From the NCBI RefSeq assembly GCF_020166345.1, contig NZ_JAIUJS010000009.1:40156-104155 (forward strand): a stretch of 64,000 bases of DNA, given 5' to 3'. A model generated the notes under the pieces. That model was given only the letters and a program-made list of their open reading frames with translations, searched no databases and had not been told where the DNA came from. Positions 42,767 through 51,337 of this stretch are shown one piece after another (the stretch's first letter is position 1; the number at the start of each line of letters is the position of its first letter). The translations under genes were made by a program, and so were the position numbers. This DNA is from Winogradskyella vincentii (lineage in GTDB: Bacteria > Bacteroidota > Bacteroidia > Flavobacteriales > Flavobacteriaceae).

Positions 42767-45193
42767 TTACCTCAGTTCTGCACCTAACTTACTTTCAAAA
42801 TTAGATTGAAGCTTAGACATAATCTTATCAATCTGTTTATCTGTTAAGGTTTTATTTTCATCTTGAAGTGTAAAACTTACGGCATAACTCTTTTTGCCTT
42901 CTGGTAAATTTTTACCTTCATAAACATCAAAGAGATTGATAGTTTTAAGTAGTTGTTTCTCTGTCTGTTTTGCTGAAGTAAAAATATCTTCAAATGTAAC
43001 AGAGCTATCGATTAATAAGGCAAAATCGCGTCTAACTTCCGGGTATTTTGGTATGGCTTTAAACTTAATAGTGTTATGCTTTGCCATATCTAACACATTA
43101 TCCCAATTTAAATTTGCAAATAAAACTTGTTGAGAAATTCCGAAAGACTTTAATATTGACTTCTTAACCAATCCAAAGTCAACCAATTTCTTCTTGCCAA
43201 GCGATAATGTCATTCCTTCGCTGAACAAATCAGATTTTACTGGTGCAGACCTTAGGTTGTTTAAACCAAGACGTTCTAAAATTCCTTCAATGGTTCCCTT
43301 TAAATAAAAGAAATCACTTGGGCTCGCTTTAGAATTCCATCTTTCTTTAGATTTATTTCCTGTCACAAACAATGAGAGGTGTTTATATTCTTCTCGAGAC
43401 TCATTGTATTGATGGTAAGATTTACCAAACTCAAACAATTTAAGATCACCGCGTTTTCTATTTATATTGTGTGCAACAGCTTCTAAACCAGAAAACAATA
43501 ATGATTGTCTCATCACACCTAAATCATTACTAAGCGGATTAAGCATTTCTACATTATGCTCTGCATTTAACTGATCACTCAGTTCAATGTAATCTGGAGT
43601 TGTTAGGGAATTGGTCATGATTTCAAAAAACCCTTGAGATGCCAATTGATTACCAATGATATTCTGAAGTTTATAATCCTCAAATCTTGTTGAATTAGAT
43701 ATCGAAGCATTTAATTTTTCAGTTGTACCAACATTGTTGTAGCCATAAACACGGAGGATTTCCTCGATGATATCTGCCTCTCTTTGTACATCATTTCTAT
43801 ATGCAGGAACAGTTAATCCTAAACCTGCTTCAGTTACATTGTTAACCTTAATATCTAGTGAGGTCAAAATACTTTTAATTGTTTCCCGCGGGATTTCTTC
43901 TCCAATGAGTTTTTTGGCGTTGTCAAAACTCAATCTCACTTGAAAATCGTCAATCTTTACAGGATAGGAGTCAGAGATGTCACTTGTAATCTCACCACCA
44001 GCAACTTCGCAAATCAACAAAGCCGCACGTTTTAAGGCATACTCTGTAATATTAGGATCGATACCACGCTCAAATCTAAAAGAAGCATCAGTATTTAATC
44101 CGTGTCTTTTTGCAGTTTTACGAATACTAACAGGATTAAAATAAGCACTTTCTAAGAAAATATCTCTTGTATTTTCCGAAACACCAGAATCTATGCCACC
44201 AAAAACTCCAGCAATACACATTGGCTTTTCACCATCACAAATCATTAAGTCATCTGAGTGTAATTCTCTAACAACTTCATCTAAAGTGGTAAATTTCGTA
44301 CCCGCTTTACAAGTTTTTACTACAACCTTATTACCAGATATTTTTTGTGCATCAAAAGCATGTAACGGCTGTCCTAGTTCGTGCAGGACATAATTTGTAA
44401 TATCAACAATATTATTAATTGGTGATAGTCCTATAGACTTTAAACGATGTTGCAACCAGCTAGGAGAAGTTTCAACTTTAACACCAGAAATGGTTACTCC
44501 ACAATAGCGTGGACATTTCTCTTTGTCTTTAACATCAACATCTATTTTTAAGGATCTTGCATCAACATGATAAGAGCTTACAGAAGGTGTAATTAATTCT
44601 AATGCCACTTCTTTTTGCAATAAACCAGCTTTTAGATCCCTTGCTACACCATAATGGCTCATTGCATCAGCTCGGTTTGGTGTTAGGCCAATTTCAAAAA
44701 CCTGATCATTTTCAATTTCAAAAACTTCTGCTGCAGGAGCCCCGATTTTTAAATCAGCATCCAATACCATAATTCCATCATGGGATTCACCAAGACCAAG
44801 TTCGTCTTCAGCACAGATCATTCCATGGCTTTCTTCACCACGGATTTTACCTTTTTTGATTTTCCATGCTTCACCCTCAGCAGTGTATAATGTTGTTCCG
44901 ATAGTTGCAACAGGCACTTTTTGTCCTTTGGCCACATTAGGTGCACCACAAACAATTTGCACAGGTGCATCGGCACCTATATCTACAGTAGTTAACTTAA
45001 GTCGGTCTGCATTAGGATGTTGCTCGCAAGTTAAAACCTCGCCAACAACAATTCCATTAAGTCCACCTTTTACAGATTCATACGCTTCGATTCCTTCGAT
45101 TTCTAACCCTAGATCTGTCAGTAACTCTCCGGTTTTCTCTGCATCCCAATCAATCTTAATAAACTGTTTGAGCCAATTATAAGATATCTTCAT
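42767..45193 (-). CDS. pheT: Phenylalanine--tRNA ligase beta subunit
   Basis: An 808-residue beta subunit with all usual domains: N-terminal tRNA-binding EMAP-like domain (about 40-150), B3/B4 editing domain, B5 domain, the catalytic-like core (KRHGLNTDASFRFERGID around residue 350-370), and a C-terminal ferredoxin-fold anticodon-binding domain (last ~95 residues, ending KLQSNFESKLGAELR). It charges tRNA-Phe together with PheS, which is not in the window. Confidence 0.97.
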   Translation of the reverse strand: MKISYNWLKQFIKIDWDAEKTGELLTDLGLEIEGIEAYESVKGGLNGIVVGEVLTCEQHPNADRLKLTTVDIGADAPVQIVCGAPNVAKGQKVPVATIGTTLYTAEGEAWKIKKGKIRGEESHGMICAEDELGLGESHDGIMVLDADLKIGAPAAEVFEIENDQVFEIGLTPNRADAMSHYGVARDLKAGLLQKEVALELITPSVSSYHVDARSLKIDVDVKDKEKCPRYCGVTISGVKVETSPSWLQHRLKSIGLSPINNIVDITNYVLHELGQPLHAFDAQKISGNKVVVKTCKAGTKFTTLDEVVRELHSDDLMICDGEKPMCIAGVFGGIDSGVSENTRDIFLESAYFNPVSIRKTAKRHGLNTDASFRFERGIDPNITEYALKRAALLICEVAGGEITSDISDSYPVKIDDFQVRLSFDNAKKLIGEEIPRETIKSILTSLDIKVNNVTEAGLGLTVPAYRNDVQREADIIEEILRVYGYNNVGTTEKLNASISNSTRFEDYKLQNIIGNQLASQGFFEIMTNSLTTPDYIELSDQLNAEHNVEMLNPLSNDLGVMRQSLLFSGLEAVAHNINRKRGDLKLFEFGKSYHQYNESREEYKHLSLFVTGNKSKERWNSKASPSDFFYLKGTIEGILERLGLNNLRSAPVKSDLFSEGMTLSLGKKKLVDFGLVKKSILKSFGISQQVLFANLNWDNVLDMAKHNTIKFKAIPKYPEVRRDFALLIDSSVTFEDIFTSAKQTEKQLLKTINLFDVYEGKNLPEGKKSYAVSFTLQDENKTLTDKQIDKIMSKLQSNFESKLGAELR

Positions 45194-45214
45194 AATTTCA
45201 GTTCAATGAAGCCA

Positions 45215-45222
45215 CAAAGATA
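45215..45222 (-). promoter_or_regulatory. -7 promoter element of pheT
   Basis: Reads TATCTTTG on the minus strand, 22 bp before the pheT ATG. Confidence 0.55.
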
Positions 45223-45335
45223 ATAATAGTTGTATGGTATTAAAAGATAGAAGCAGAAAATTAAAACACACTTTAACATCCTTTTTTTTGTAAGGTAATT
45301 GTTGTTATTTCGAACTTTATACAAAGCCTTTTTAA

Positions 45336-46550
45336 ATGAGAAACATATTAGTACTATTTGTTGTTTTATTTCTTTGTTCATGCAATAATGAAAATAACTC
45401 AAAAACTCTAAAAGAGGGTAATTACCGTGTTGTTTTAGACGTACAGGACAATGAGGAATTACCTTTTAATATTGAAGTAACGAGTGCAAATACATTGAAA
45501 ATATTTAATGCCGAAGAAGTCATAGAAGTAGATGAGATAGAATACCGCAATGATTCTATATTTATCATGGCTCCTGTATTTGAAGGCTATTTTGCTGGTG
45601 TTTTTGAGGGTGATAATATAAAAGGAAACTTTATTAAAGAAAGTCTTGATAGAGTAGTGCCATTTAAGGCCCAATTTAGTAACGATAAGAGATTTGTTAC
45701 CAAAGATGAAGCTTTGGAAAATGTTACTGGTACTTGGGAAACAGTATTTAGCCAAGGCATTACAGGTGATGAATATATTGCCAAGGGTGTTTTTAAGCAA
45801 GAAGGCGAAACTGTAACAGGAACCTTTAGAACAACTACAGGTGATTATCGTTATCTCCAAGGCGTTATGGATGGTAACACAATGAAGCTGTCAACTTTTG
45901 ATGGTGCTCATGCCTTTTTGTTTACGGCAAAAGTTACGGATTCTATAATGGAAGGGACATTCTATTCTGGTAACCATTGGAAAGAACCCTTCGTTGCAAA
46001 ACGCAATGCTAATTACGAATTACCAAGCGCCAATGATCTTACCTATTTAAAAGAGGGTTATGATAGCATGGAATTTTCATTTCCTGATGCTACGGGAAAT
46101 ATTGTAAGTCTTAAAGACGAAAGTTTTAAGGACAAGGTAGTTATAGTTCAAATCATGGGAACATGGTGCCCAAATTGTTTGGATGAAAGTAAATACTATA
46201 CAGATTTCTACAACAAAAACAAGGATAAAGGTATTGAGATTGTTGCGTTGGCATTTGAATATGCAAAAACCAAAAAGATTGCATTTAATAGAATTAAGCG
46301 ATTGAAATCTAGGATAGGAATCGATTACCCAATTCTGTTGGCACAATATGGTACTTCTGACAAAAAGAAGGCGCAGGAAAAATTACCAATGCTCAACCAT
46401 GTTTTATCCTACCCAACATCAATATTTATTGATAAAACTGGTAAAGTCCGTAAAATACATACGGGTTTTAACGGTCCGGCAACAGGCGAAAAGTATACAG
46501 AATTTAAGACGGAGTTTGAAGGGTTTGTTGAGGAGCTCATATCAGAGTAG
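45336..46550 (+). CDS. TlpA/redoxin-domain lipoprotein
   Basis: A 404-residue lipoprotein (lipobox LFLCSC, Cys14 or Cys16). Residues 25-225 are beta-rich and of the kind found in front of thioredoxin domains in Bacteroidota. A thioredoxin fold (245-400) follows with active-site CPNC (Cys278, Cys281). TlpA-like proteins reduce periplasmic disulfides, for example for cytochrome c assembly. The gene is divergent from pheT and its stop is 24 bp from the left terminus of the repeat array. Confidence 0.9.
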   Translation: MRNILVLFVVLFLCSCNNENNSKTLKEGNYRVVLDVQDNEELPFNIEVTSANTLKIFNAEEVIEVDEIEYRNDSIFIMAPVFEGYFAGVFEGDNIKGNFIKESLDRVVPFKAQFSNDKRFVTKDEALENVTGTWETVFSQGITGDEYIAKGVFKQEGETVTGTFRTTTGDYRYLQGVMDGNTMKLSTFDGAHAFLFTAKVTDSIMEGTFYSGNHWKEPFVAKRNANYELPSANDLTYLKEGYDSMEFSFPDATGNIVSLKDESFKDKVVIVQIMGTWCPNCLDESKYYTDFYNKNKDKGIEIVALAFEYAKTKKIAFNRIKRLKSRIGIDYPILLAQYGTSDKKKAQEKLPMLNHVLSYPTSIFIDKTGKVRKIHTGFNGPATGEKYTEFKTEFEGFVEELISE

Positions 46551-46573
46551 ATTGAGACTTAGTTGCTTCTGCT

Positions 46574-46604
46574 AGAATGAATTATAGCTATTGTTGTGCT
46601 TTCG
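46574..46604 (-). repeat. Left terminal half-element of the cassette array
   Basis: The plus strand carries TTATAGCTATT, then GTTGTGC (46593-46599), then TTTCGTTA, the right arm seen in full elements. The left arm is absent: the TlpA-like gene ends at 46550. This marks the distal end of the array. Confidence 0.7.
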
Positions 46605-47363
46605 TTATTTTTTAATTTTTATTTTCGGGTAATTCTCTTCTATATAGTTAATTAATTGTTGAGCTTCTGTGGATAATTCTCCAAAAAATTTAATGTTGTA
46701 GCGACAAGTTTTCAAAATTGATAATAAGTGCTCATATACCTCTTCATTGTTTAAGTATTCAGTTATGAATGCTGTCGACAATTTATTGTTTTTTATTTCA
46801 TATTTAAAGTCTTCCATATTTCCAATTGGGAATGAAATTTTTCTTAAATCCATCCTAATTTGCAGAGGGTACTCTTTAAAGTTAGAAATACGAATGTCAA
46901 AATTTTTATAGAATCTATCTAATAAGTTAGAAAGAGAATCATTTTTCAGTAAACCAGGTTGTCCATTACTTCTTAATTTATCAAATGTATTTATGTCTCG
47001 CTGTACAATAAATAATCGTGCTGGTGCCCAATGATTTTCAGTGAACTGGACAGTATCTTTTATTACTTTATCTTTTGATTCAAAAAAAGACAAGACATTT
47101 TCGGTACCATTAGCTTGAGTTCTTAAGCCAATCAGTATTTCTTCAATATTGGACACTTCATTTTTTAAATCTGTATATATTTCGCCAATATATTCTTTTC
47201 CCATGTTTTCAATTTTCCTCTCTTCATTCCAATTATTTATTTGAAGTGCAATTAAAATCCCAATCACTACAAGAACAATTTCTCCAATTGCGTAGATCAA
47301 ATACTTACTGAATTTGTTTTCGGAGAGAAGATTTTGTCTAATTTTTCTAAAGAATTTTATCAT
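46605..47363 (-). CDS. DUF6090-type membrane-anchored protein (array copy 1)
   Basis: 252 residues. The constant N-terminus (residues 1-50: MIKFFRKIRQNLLSENKFSKY, then one membrane span with GEIVLVVIGILIALQINNWNE) matches the family shared by thirteen genes in this array. This copy belongs to the SENKFSKYLIYAIGE subclass. The remaining ~200 residues are predicted helical and outside the cytoplasm. The function of DUF6090 is unknown. The stop codon lies inside the conserved flank TTTCGTTA. Its flanks carry the matching pair GTTGTGCT (left) and AGCACAAC (right). Confidence 0.85.
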   Translation of the reverse strand: MIKFFRKIRQNLLSENKFSKYLIYAIGEIVLVVIGILIALQINNWNEERKIENMGKEYIGEIYTDLKNEVSNIEEILIGLRTQANGTENVLSFFESKDKVIKDTVQFTENHWAPARLFIVQRDINTFDKLRSNGQPGLLKNDSLSNLLDRFYKNFDIRISNFKEYPLQIRMDLRKISFPIGNMEDFKYEIKNNKLSTAFITEYLNNEEVYEHLLSILKTCRYNIKFFGELSTEAQQLINYIEENYPKIKIKK

Positions 47364-47387
47364 TGGTTAGTGTTTGGTTATGATGTA

Positions 47388-47517
47388 GCACAACGGTTTT
47401 GCATATGATAATTAGCGAACTTTATACTCTTTTTTTTAAGCTTAAAGTAACCTTAAATTTATTAATGTCTTTTCTCTTTAAGTGATTAAACAGCTATTTT
47501 TATATACTTTGTTGTAA
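47388..47517 (-). repeat. attC-like intergenic element 1
   Basis: Left box GCACAAC (47388-47394), then GGTTTT; right box GTTGTAA (47511-47517). It separates the DUF6090 copy 1 from the 113-residue gene. The two boxes differ, each matching the far side of its own gene. The interior is AT-rich with only short inverted repeats. Confidence 0.6.
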
Positions 47518-47535
47518 GTAGTTTATCTTTTAATT

Positions 47536-47877
47536 TCATTTTATATTTTCTATCTCTAAAATCTTAATGTCTGCTTTTAGGCAATTATCGGGTGCGCTTT
47601 GAACAATAAATGTTTTATCATTAGCTTTCAAAAAAGGAAGTTTTTCATTTCGGTAGTCATTACCCATTTGATAATCTAAAGTATCTACAAGTAATAAATT
47701 ATCTGAACTGTCTAAAAATCTGATTTCTAAAGTTATTTTACTAATATCTTTATTGCTATTATTTACAACATCAAATCGAGCAATTTTGTTTTTAATTTCT
47801 ATAAATTCTGCTTCGATATTATTATTTGCACAAGAAGTCACTAAAAGGGTTGAAATTAACATTAAAATATTTTTCAT
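47536..47877 (-). CDS. Small lipoprotein, unknown (cassette gene)
   Basis: 113 residues with a lipoprotein signal (LLVTSC, Cys16), then a short beta-rich domain containing FDVVNNSNKDISKITLEIRF, suggesting an immunoglobulin-like fold. No family name assigned. Its flanks carry a box pair seen nowhere else in the array: GTTGTAAGTA on the left (47511-47520) and TACTTAAAAGG on the right (47901-47911). Confidence 0.65.
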   Translation of the reverse strand: MKNILMLISTLLVTSCANNNIEAEFIEIKNKIARFDVVNNSNKDISKITLEIRFLDSSDNLLLVDTLDYQMGNDYRNEKLPFLKANDKTFIVQSAPDNCLKADIKILEIENIK

Positions 47878-47900
47878 ATACTTTGTTTTATTACTCTAAT

Positions 47901-47996
47901 TACTTAAAAGGTCTCGTAGAACCGTCAATTACGGGTTTGTATGCGTTAACATTCGGTTTGGTAAAGGAAAAGATAATTCAGTTATACATTATTGTT
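47901..47996 (-). repeat. attC-like intergenic element 2
   Basis: Starts TACTTAAAAGG (47901-47911), then a segment reading GTCTCGTAGAACCGTCAATT shared, with few changes, with element 4 (from 49350). It ends near GTTATT (47994). The terminal boxes are less regular than elsewhere. Confidence 0.5.
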
Positions 47997-48537
47997 ATTC
48001 CCATTGTTCTATTAATTCTGCTACTCCATTTTTAATTCCGTCATAAAAGTTACCCTTCTTAAATTCTGGAATTATAGTCTGGTCAATTACTTTTTTACAT
48101 ATGTCGTCTGTTAATATCTGTTCGGTTCCAGTTCCTGTTGCAATTCCGATTTGTCTACAAGGATTGCACACAACAATTGTGAGTCCGTTATTTATTTTAG
48201 CATCTCCAACTCCCCAATAATTGCTTAAATCAGTTGCATATTTTTTGATGTCCGAATAAGGTGAAATACTATCAATTGTCACAACAACTATTTGTCGAGT
48301 AGTTTCCATGTTGTAGTCATGAATAATATCCGATAGTTCGTTCCTTTGTGAAGGACTGAAAATACTATCATAATCATTTATTATTTGACCTTTTATTTTT
48401 GTTTCTCTGTATTTGTCAACTGTTGAGAAATCAAATTCAGGTGTCGGCTTTTTTGTTTCAGTTTCTTGAGCAGTTCCTTTGCAAGAAAGCACATTTAGTG
48501 TTAGAAATAGGATTAATATTTTAGTTCCGATTTTCAT
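47995..48537 (-). CDS. TPM-domain lipoprotein (cassette gene)
   Basis: 180 residues from ATG 48537 (a TTG at 48555 is in frame but unlikely). A lipoprotein signal ends LNVLSC (Cys19). The rest is a TPM (DUF477) domain: INDYDSIFSPSQRNELSDII, IVVVTIDS, WGVGDAKINNGLTIVV and IATGTGTEQILTD. TPM domains are phosphatase-like or scaffold modules of the thylakoid and bacterial envelope, often with a second partner. The C-terminal membrane helix of many family members is absent. It lies in the array but is unrelated to DUF6090. Confidence 0.85.
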   Translation of the reverse strand: MKIGTKILILFLTLNVLSCKGTAQETETKKPTPEFDFSTVDKYRETKIKGQIINDYDSIFSPSQRNELSDIIHDYNMETTRQIVVVTIDSISPYSDIKKYATDLSNYWGVGDAKINNGLTIVVCNPCRQIGIATGTGTEQILTDDICKKVIDQTIIPEFKKGNFYDGIKNGVAELIEQWE

Positions 48538-48549
48538 TTTTCGTATTAT

Positions 48550-48706
48550 GGACAACTTGATCGTGCATGGTTTCCATGCGATTTTACTAAGATAATAAAT
48601 AGAGTCGAACTCATTGTTGAGTAGTTTGTAAAATTACCATTGGAATATTAGCTAATACAACTGGTTTTAGCAATTACCTAGCAATAAATTATATAAGTTG
48701 TTGCGC
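48550..48706 (-). repeat. attC-like intergenic element 3
   Basis: Left box GGACAAC (48550-48556), right box GTTGCGC (48700-48706). Just inside the left box is a strong hairpin, ATCGTGCATGG/CCATGCGAT. The gene-strand motif TATCTTAG (48587-48594) resembles a -7 element. About 90 bp of noncoding sequence follow to the plus-strand gene at 48796. Confidence 0.55.
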
Positions 48707-48795
48707 ACTGATTTTGATAAGTAATATTTCAAAAAAAGCTTGCACATAGTATCTATTTCTTTTTTAGTAAATAATAAGCATTAAAATCTAATTAA

Positions 48796-49314
48796 ATGAA
48801 AGAATCATCAATTTTATTGACATTTACTCAAGTTACAGTAGCATTTGTAGGATTTGCTGCTATAGTAGCAACATTTCGGTTTAAAGATGAATATTCAATA
48901 AAGAAAAATGATACAAATGATTTACAACTAATCGTAAATACTGGATTGATGGGAGCTTTTTTTTCCGTGCTCCCTTTGGTATTTTCAAGTTTTGGGTTAA
49001 AAGATTCTTCTGTTTGGGCTTATTGTAGTGGAATAATGAGTATAAACTATTTAGGTTTTATTTTCTATTTATCTAGAAAAGTTAGATTATCTAAATTTCG
49101 AAAGAAAAAGTCTAAAATGATCGTAATTATTTATTTTACAATTGGTTTTCTAATATTAATTCTTAATTTTTTGAATGCTTTTAATATTGTATTTCATCGT
49201 GAGTTCGGACCATTTTTTATTTCCTTAATTTATCCACTATGTTTGGTTGGTTATATGTTTACACGGATACTCTTTCTGCCAATATGGAGAAATTTAAAAA
49301 AGCAACAATCTTAA
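48796..49314 (+). CDS. Five-span membrane protein, unknown; the only plus-strand gene in the array
   Basis: 172 residues with about five hydrophobic segments (6-26, 47-70, 77-95, 107-127, 140-163) and basic loops (SRKVRLSKFRKKKSK). No family is recognised. Its orientation is opposite to every other gene in the 17 kb array. It is still bounded by repeat elements 3 and 4, so it looks like a cassette inserted or encoded in reverse. Confidence 0.7.
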   Translation: MKESSILLTFTQVTVAFVGFAAIVATFRFKDEYSIKKNDTNDLQLIVNTGLMGAFFSVLPLVFSSFGLKDSSVWAYCSGIMSINYLGFIFYLSRKVRLSKFRKKKSKMIVIIYFTIGFLILILNFLNAFNIVFHREFGPFFISLIYPLCLVGYMFTRILFLPIWRNLKKQQS

Positions 49315-49344
49315 TAATATATGATTAGGTTTCTTTAATTACTG

Positions 49345-49454
49345 CCGATTGTCTCGTATAACCATCAGTTACGGTTTAAATTAGCCTTATTTTAGATTTT
49401 GGTACAGGCGCTTAAGCAATTACAGGGTAATGAACTATACACGTTGTTAGCATC
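49345..49454 (-). repeat. attC-like intergenic element 4
   Basis: Contains GTCTCGTATAACCATCAGTT (from 49351), shared with element 2, and ends CTATACACGTT-GTTAGCATC (box 49446-49454). The box is exactly complementary to GATGCTAAC on the far side of the next gene. Confidence 0.65.
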
Positions 49455-49460
49455 TGACCT

Positions 49461-49967
49461 CTAATCAGTGTCCTTATGATAAACACCATCAGAAACAATA
49501 TCTTTAGATTTTAGAAGATCATCGATATAATCTCTATATTCTTCAAAGAATATAGATTTTCGTGCATCCCAATAAAGTTTAAATCCAGGTTGGTCTTTCA
49601 CACCATAGACAACTTGATTTAAAGATTTTGGAATTCTTTCATCAAGTGTACCTTCCAGAGAAAGATAAAAGCTATTTTGAAAAGTTAGAAATAGAGCATG
49701 AAAACTATAAATGTGTTGTATTCGTTCTTCTTTGGTCATAGATTCTGGATTTTTAAGAAATCTATAAAAAGATTGGCTAGCCTCTGCATCTGAGCCCATT
49801 GTAACGTACCAATTTGTCATTGTATCAATTGTAGCAGTTGCCGTAGCTGATCTTGTAGCAACTGTGTTTTCTTTTAATTGTATGCCAACAAAAACCAAAG
49901 AGATTAAGATTCCTAATCCTCCTAGTATCTCTATCAAGAGTGCAATTTTTTTAAGTTTAACTTTCAT
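49461..49967 (-). CDS. Membrane-anchored protein with N-terminal span, unknown (cassette gene)
   Basis: 168 residues: basic N-terminus, one membrane span (about 8-28, IEILGGLGILISLVFVGIQL) followed by KENTVATRSATA, then a soluble helical domain. This start is typical of a broad uncharacterised family seen in many bacteria, different from DUF6090 but of the same plan (short inside tail, one span, variable outside body). The gene is flanked by a perfect 9 bp box pair, GTTAGCATC (49446-49454) and GATGCTAAC (49984-49992), unique in the array. Confidence 0.75.
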   Translation of the reverse strand: MKVKLKKIALLIEILGGLGILISLVFVGIQLKENTVATRSATATATIDTMTNWYVTMGSDAEASQSFYRFLKNPESMTKEERIQHIYSFHALFLTFQNSFYLSLEGTLDERIPKSLNQVVYGVKDQPGFKLYWDARKSIFFEEYRDYIDDLLKSKDIVSDGVYHKDTD

Positions 49968-49983
49968 ATGCTTTTGCTTTTTT

Positions 49984-50088
49984 GATGCTAACGGTCTCGG
50001 CTATTATTCCGCAAAAAAATTAGTCGTTGAATTATACTTTTATTTTGGTGTGGCACAAAACCACAATGAAATATACGCGTTGTTTTGC
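49984..50088 (-). repeat. attC-like intergenic element 5
   Basis: Left box GATGCTAAC, spacer GGTCTC, then GGCTAT; right box GTTTTGC (50082-50088). The internal hairpin GTGGCACAAAACCAC (about 50050-50064) recurs in element 17. The two arms are of different type, as expected after exchange between sites. Confidence 0.65.
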
Positions 50089-50107
50089 TTTCGTTATTTT
50101 AATTGAA

Positions 50108-51121
50108 TTATTTTTTAAATTCTAGGCCTTCACTACTTTTAATAACATTAAAACTTCCTTTTTTTAGAATCGTATAAAACTCTCGGGACCTACTCATTAT
50201 CTTAACATACCCTTTTGTTTGATAAATAAAAAAAAGTTCCTTTAATTTTGAATCTTGATTTGAGCTCCAAAAAAGTCTATTATTTTTTACAATAAATCTG
50301 ACTTTGAGATTAGGCAGTTCATCGCATCCCCATTCACCTGACAATAAATGGATAACATCATCATTAAATTTAAACGATTCATCTATCACAGGTTTATCTA
50401 GAAGCTGAGCAATTTCCTGATAACATTCAATAGCACGAACTCTATAATCAACGGCTGCTTGCAAATGATCAAAACCTAAAATTCTGTAAGTTTTAACCGT
50501 GTTTTTATATTTATAACTATTAAGCATGAAATTTATAGCATCGTGATTTTGACTATCTGGGATGTCCATAGAATACCATTCATAATTATCATTTAGATGC
50601 ATTAAATTTTTATTTACGAAATCAATTGTTTTCTCATTACCATTTTCAACGCCTTTTTTTCTATATGTATAAAGTGAGTTTAGCTGATTAGTAACATCTC
50701 TAAATTTTAGCGGTATGGCATCTGAATAATTTAGTAAATTATCATATGAAAAGTTCGTTAGTGTAATAAACCAACGGTTTAATGTAAGGTAATATAGCTT
50801 TCCACTAAATTGCGAATTTGCATAGTCATTGTAGGTTAATCGATTTTTCAGTACAAGATTGGTAAGCGTATCTTGTACTTCGTAAAATCTCATAAGGTTA
50901 GTGGTTTGTTTAATATCTGCAGATAATTCTACGAGGATTTCTGCAAAAATATTCTCTACTTTTTCCTCCACTTGTTTTTGTGCATTCCAATTATTTATCT
51001 GCAATGCAATCAAAATTCCAATTACAACAAGAACAATTTCTCCAATTGCATATTTAAAATACTTACCTGTTTTGTTTTCTGTGAGTAATTGCTTTCGTAT
51101 GTTTCTAAAGAATTTTATCAT
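50108..51121 (-). CDS. DUF6090-type membrane-anchored protein with C-terminal beta domain (copy 2)
   Basis: 337 residues. Constant N-terminus of the TENKTGKYFKYAIGE subclass, span about 24-45, then NNWNAQK. A helical body to about residue 245 is followed by a ~90-residue beta-rich extension (VRFIVKNNRLFWSSN, GYVKIMSRSREFYTI) absent from the short copies. Extension type is similar in plan to copies 3 and 9. Predicted N-inside, body outside. Function unknown. Confidence 0.85.
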   Translation of the reverse strand: MIKFFRNIRKQLLTENKTGKYFKYAIGEIVLVVIGILIALQINNWNAQKQVEEKVENIFAEILVELSADIKQTTNLMRFYEVQDTLTNLVLKNRLTYNDYANSQFSGKLYYLTLNRWFITLTNFSYDNLLNYSDAIPLKFRDVTNQLNSLYTYRKKGVENGNEKTIDFVNKNLMHLNDNYEWYSMDIPDSQNHDAINFMLNSYKYKNTVKTYRILGFDHLQAAVDYRVRAIECYQEIAQLLDKPVIDESFKFNDDVIHLLSGEWGCDELPNLKVRFIVKNNRLFWSSNQDSKLKELFFIYQTKGYVKIMSRSREFYTILKKGSFNVIKSSEGLEFKK

Positions 51122-51145
51122 TGGTTATTGGTTGGTTATAATGAA

Positions 51146-51305
51146 GCACAAGGGTTATGTGTATGGCTCATTGCGATTGAACTAAGATAGCAAATAGGAG
51201 CGAACCCAATGTTTAGAAGCGAAGAAATTCCACTTAGGACACGAGCACAAAGTGCGAACTGGGACAAGCAATTTCAGCTGTAATGAATTATAGCCGTTGT
51301 TGTGC
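51146..51305 (-). repeat. attC-like intergenic element 6
   Basis: Left box GCACAAG (51146-51152), right box GTTGTGC (51299-51305). Left arm GTGTATGGCTCATTG; right arm CAGCTGTAATGAATTATAGCC. Central hairpin GCAC-AAA-GTGC (51245-51255). TATCTTAG on the gene strand at 51182-51189. Confidence 0.7.
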
Positions 51306-51324
51306 CTGCAGGCGGTAGGCAGGC
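51304..51324. repeat. GC-rich REP-like palindrome inside a cassette flank
   Basis: GCCTGC (51304-51309) pairs with GCAGGC (51319-51324) around AGGCGGTAG. It interrupts the flank between GTTGTGC and the usual TTTCGTTA. A similar insert sits at 58737-58751. The GC content stands out against the AT-rich surroundings. Confidence 0.65.
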
Positions 51325-51337
51325 TTTTGTTTTTTTA

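Noticed and set aside
48538..48555. TTG start six codons upstream of the TPM lipoprotein
   Set aside because: The ATG at 48537 opens a normal lipoprotein signal and the TTG lies in the terminal box of element 3.
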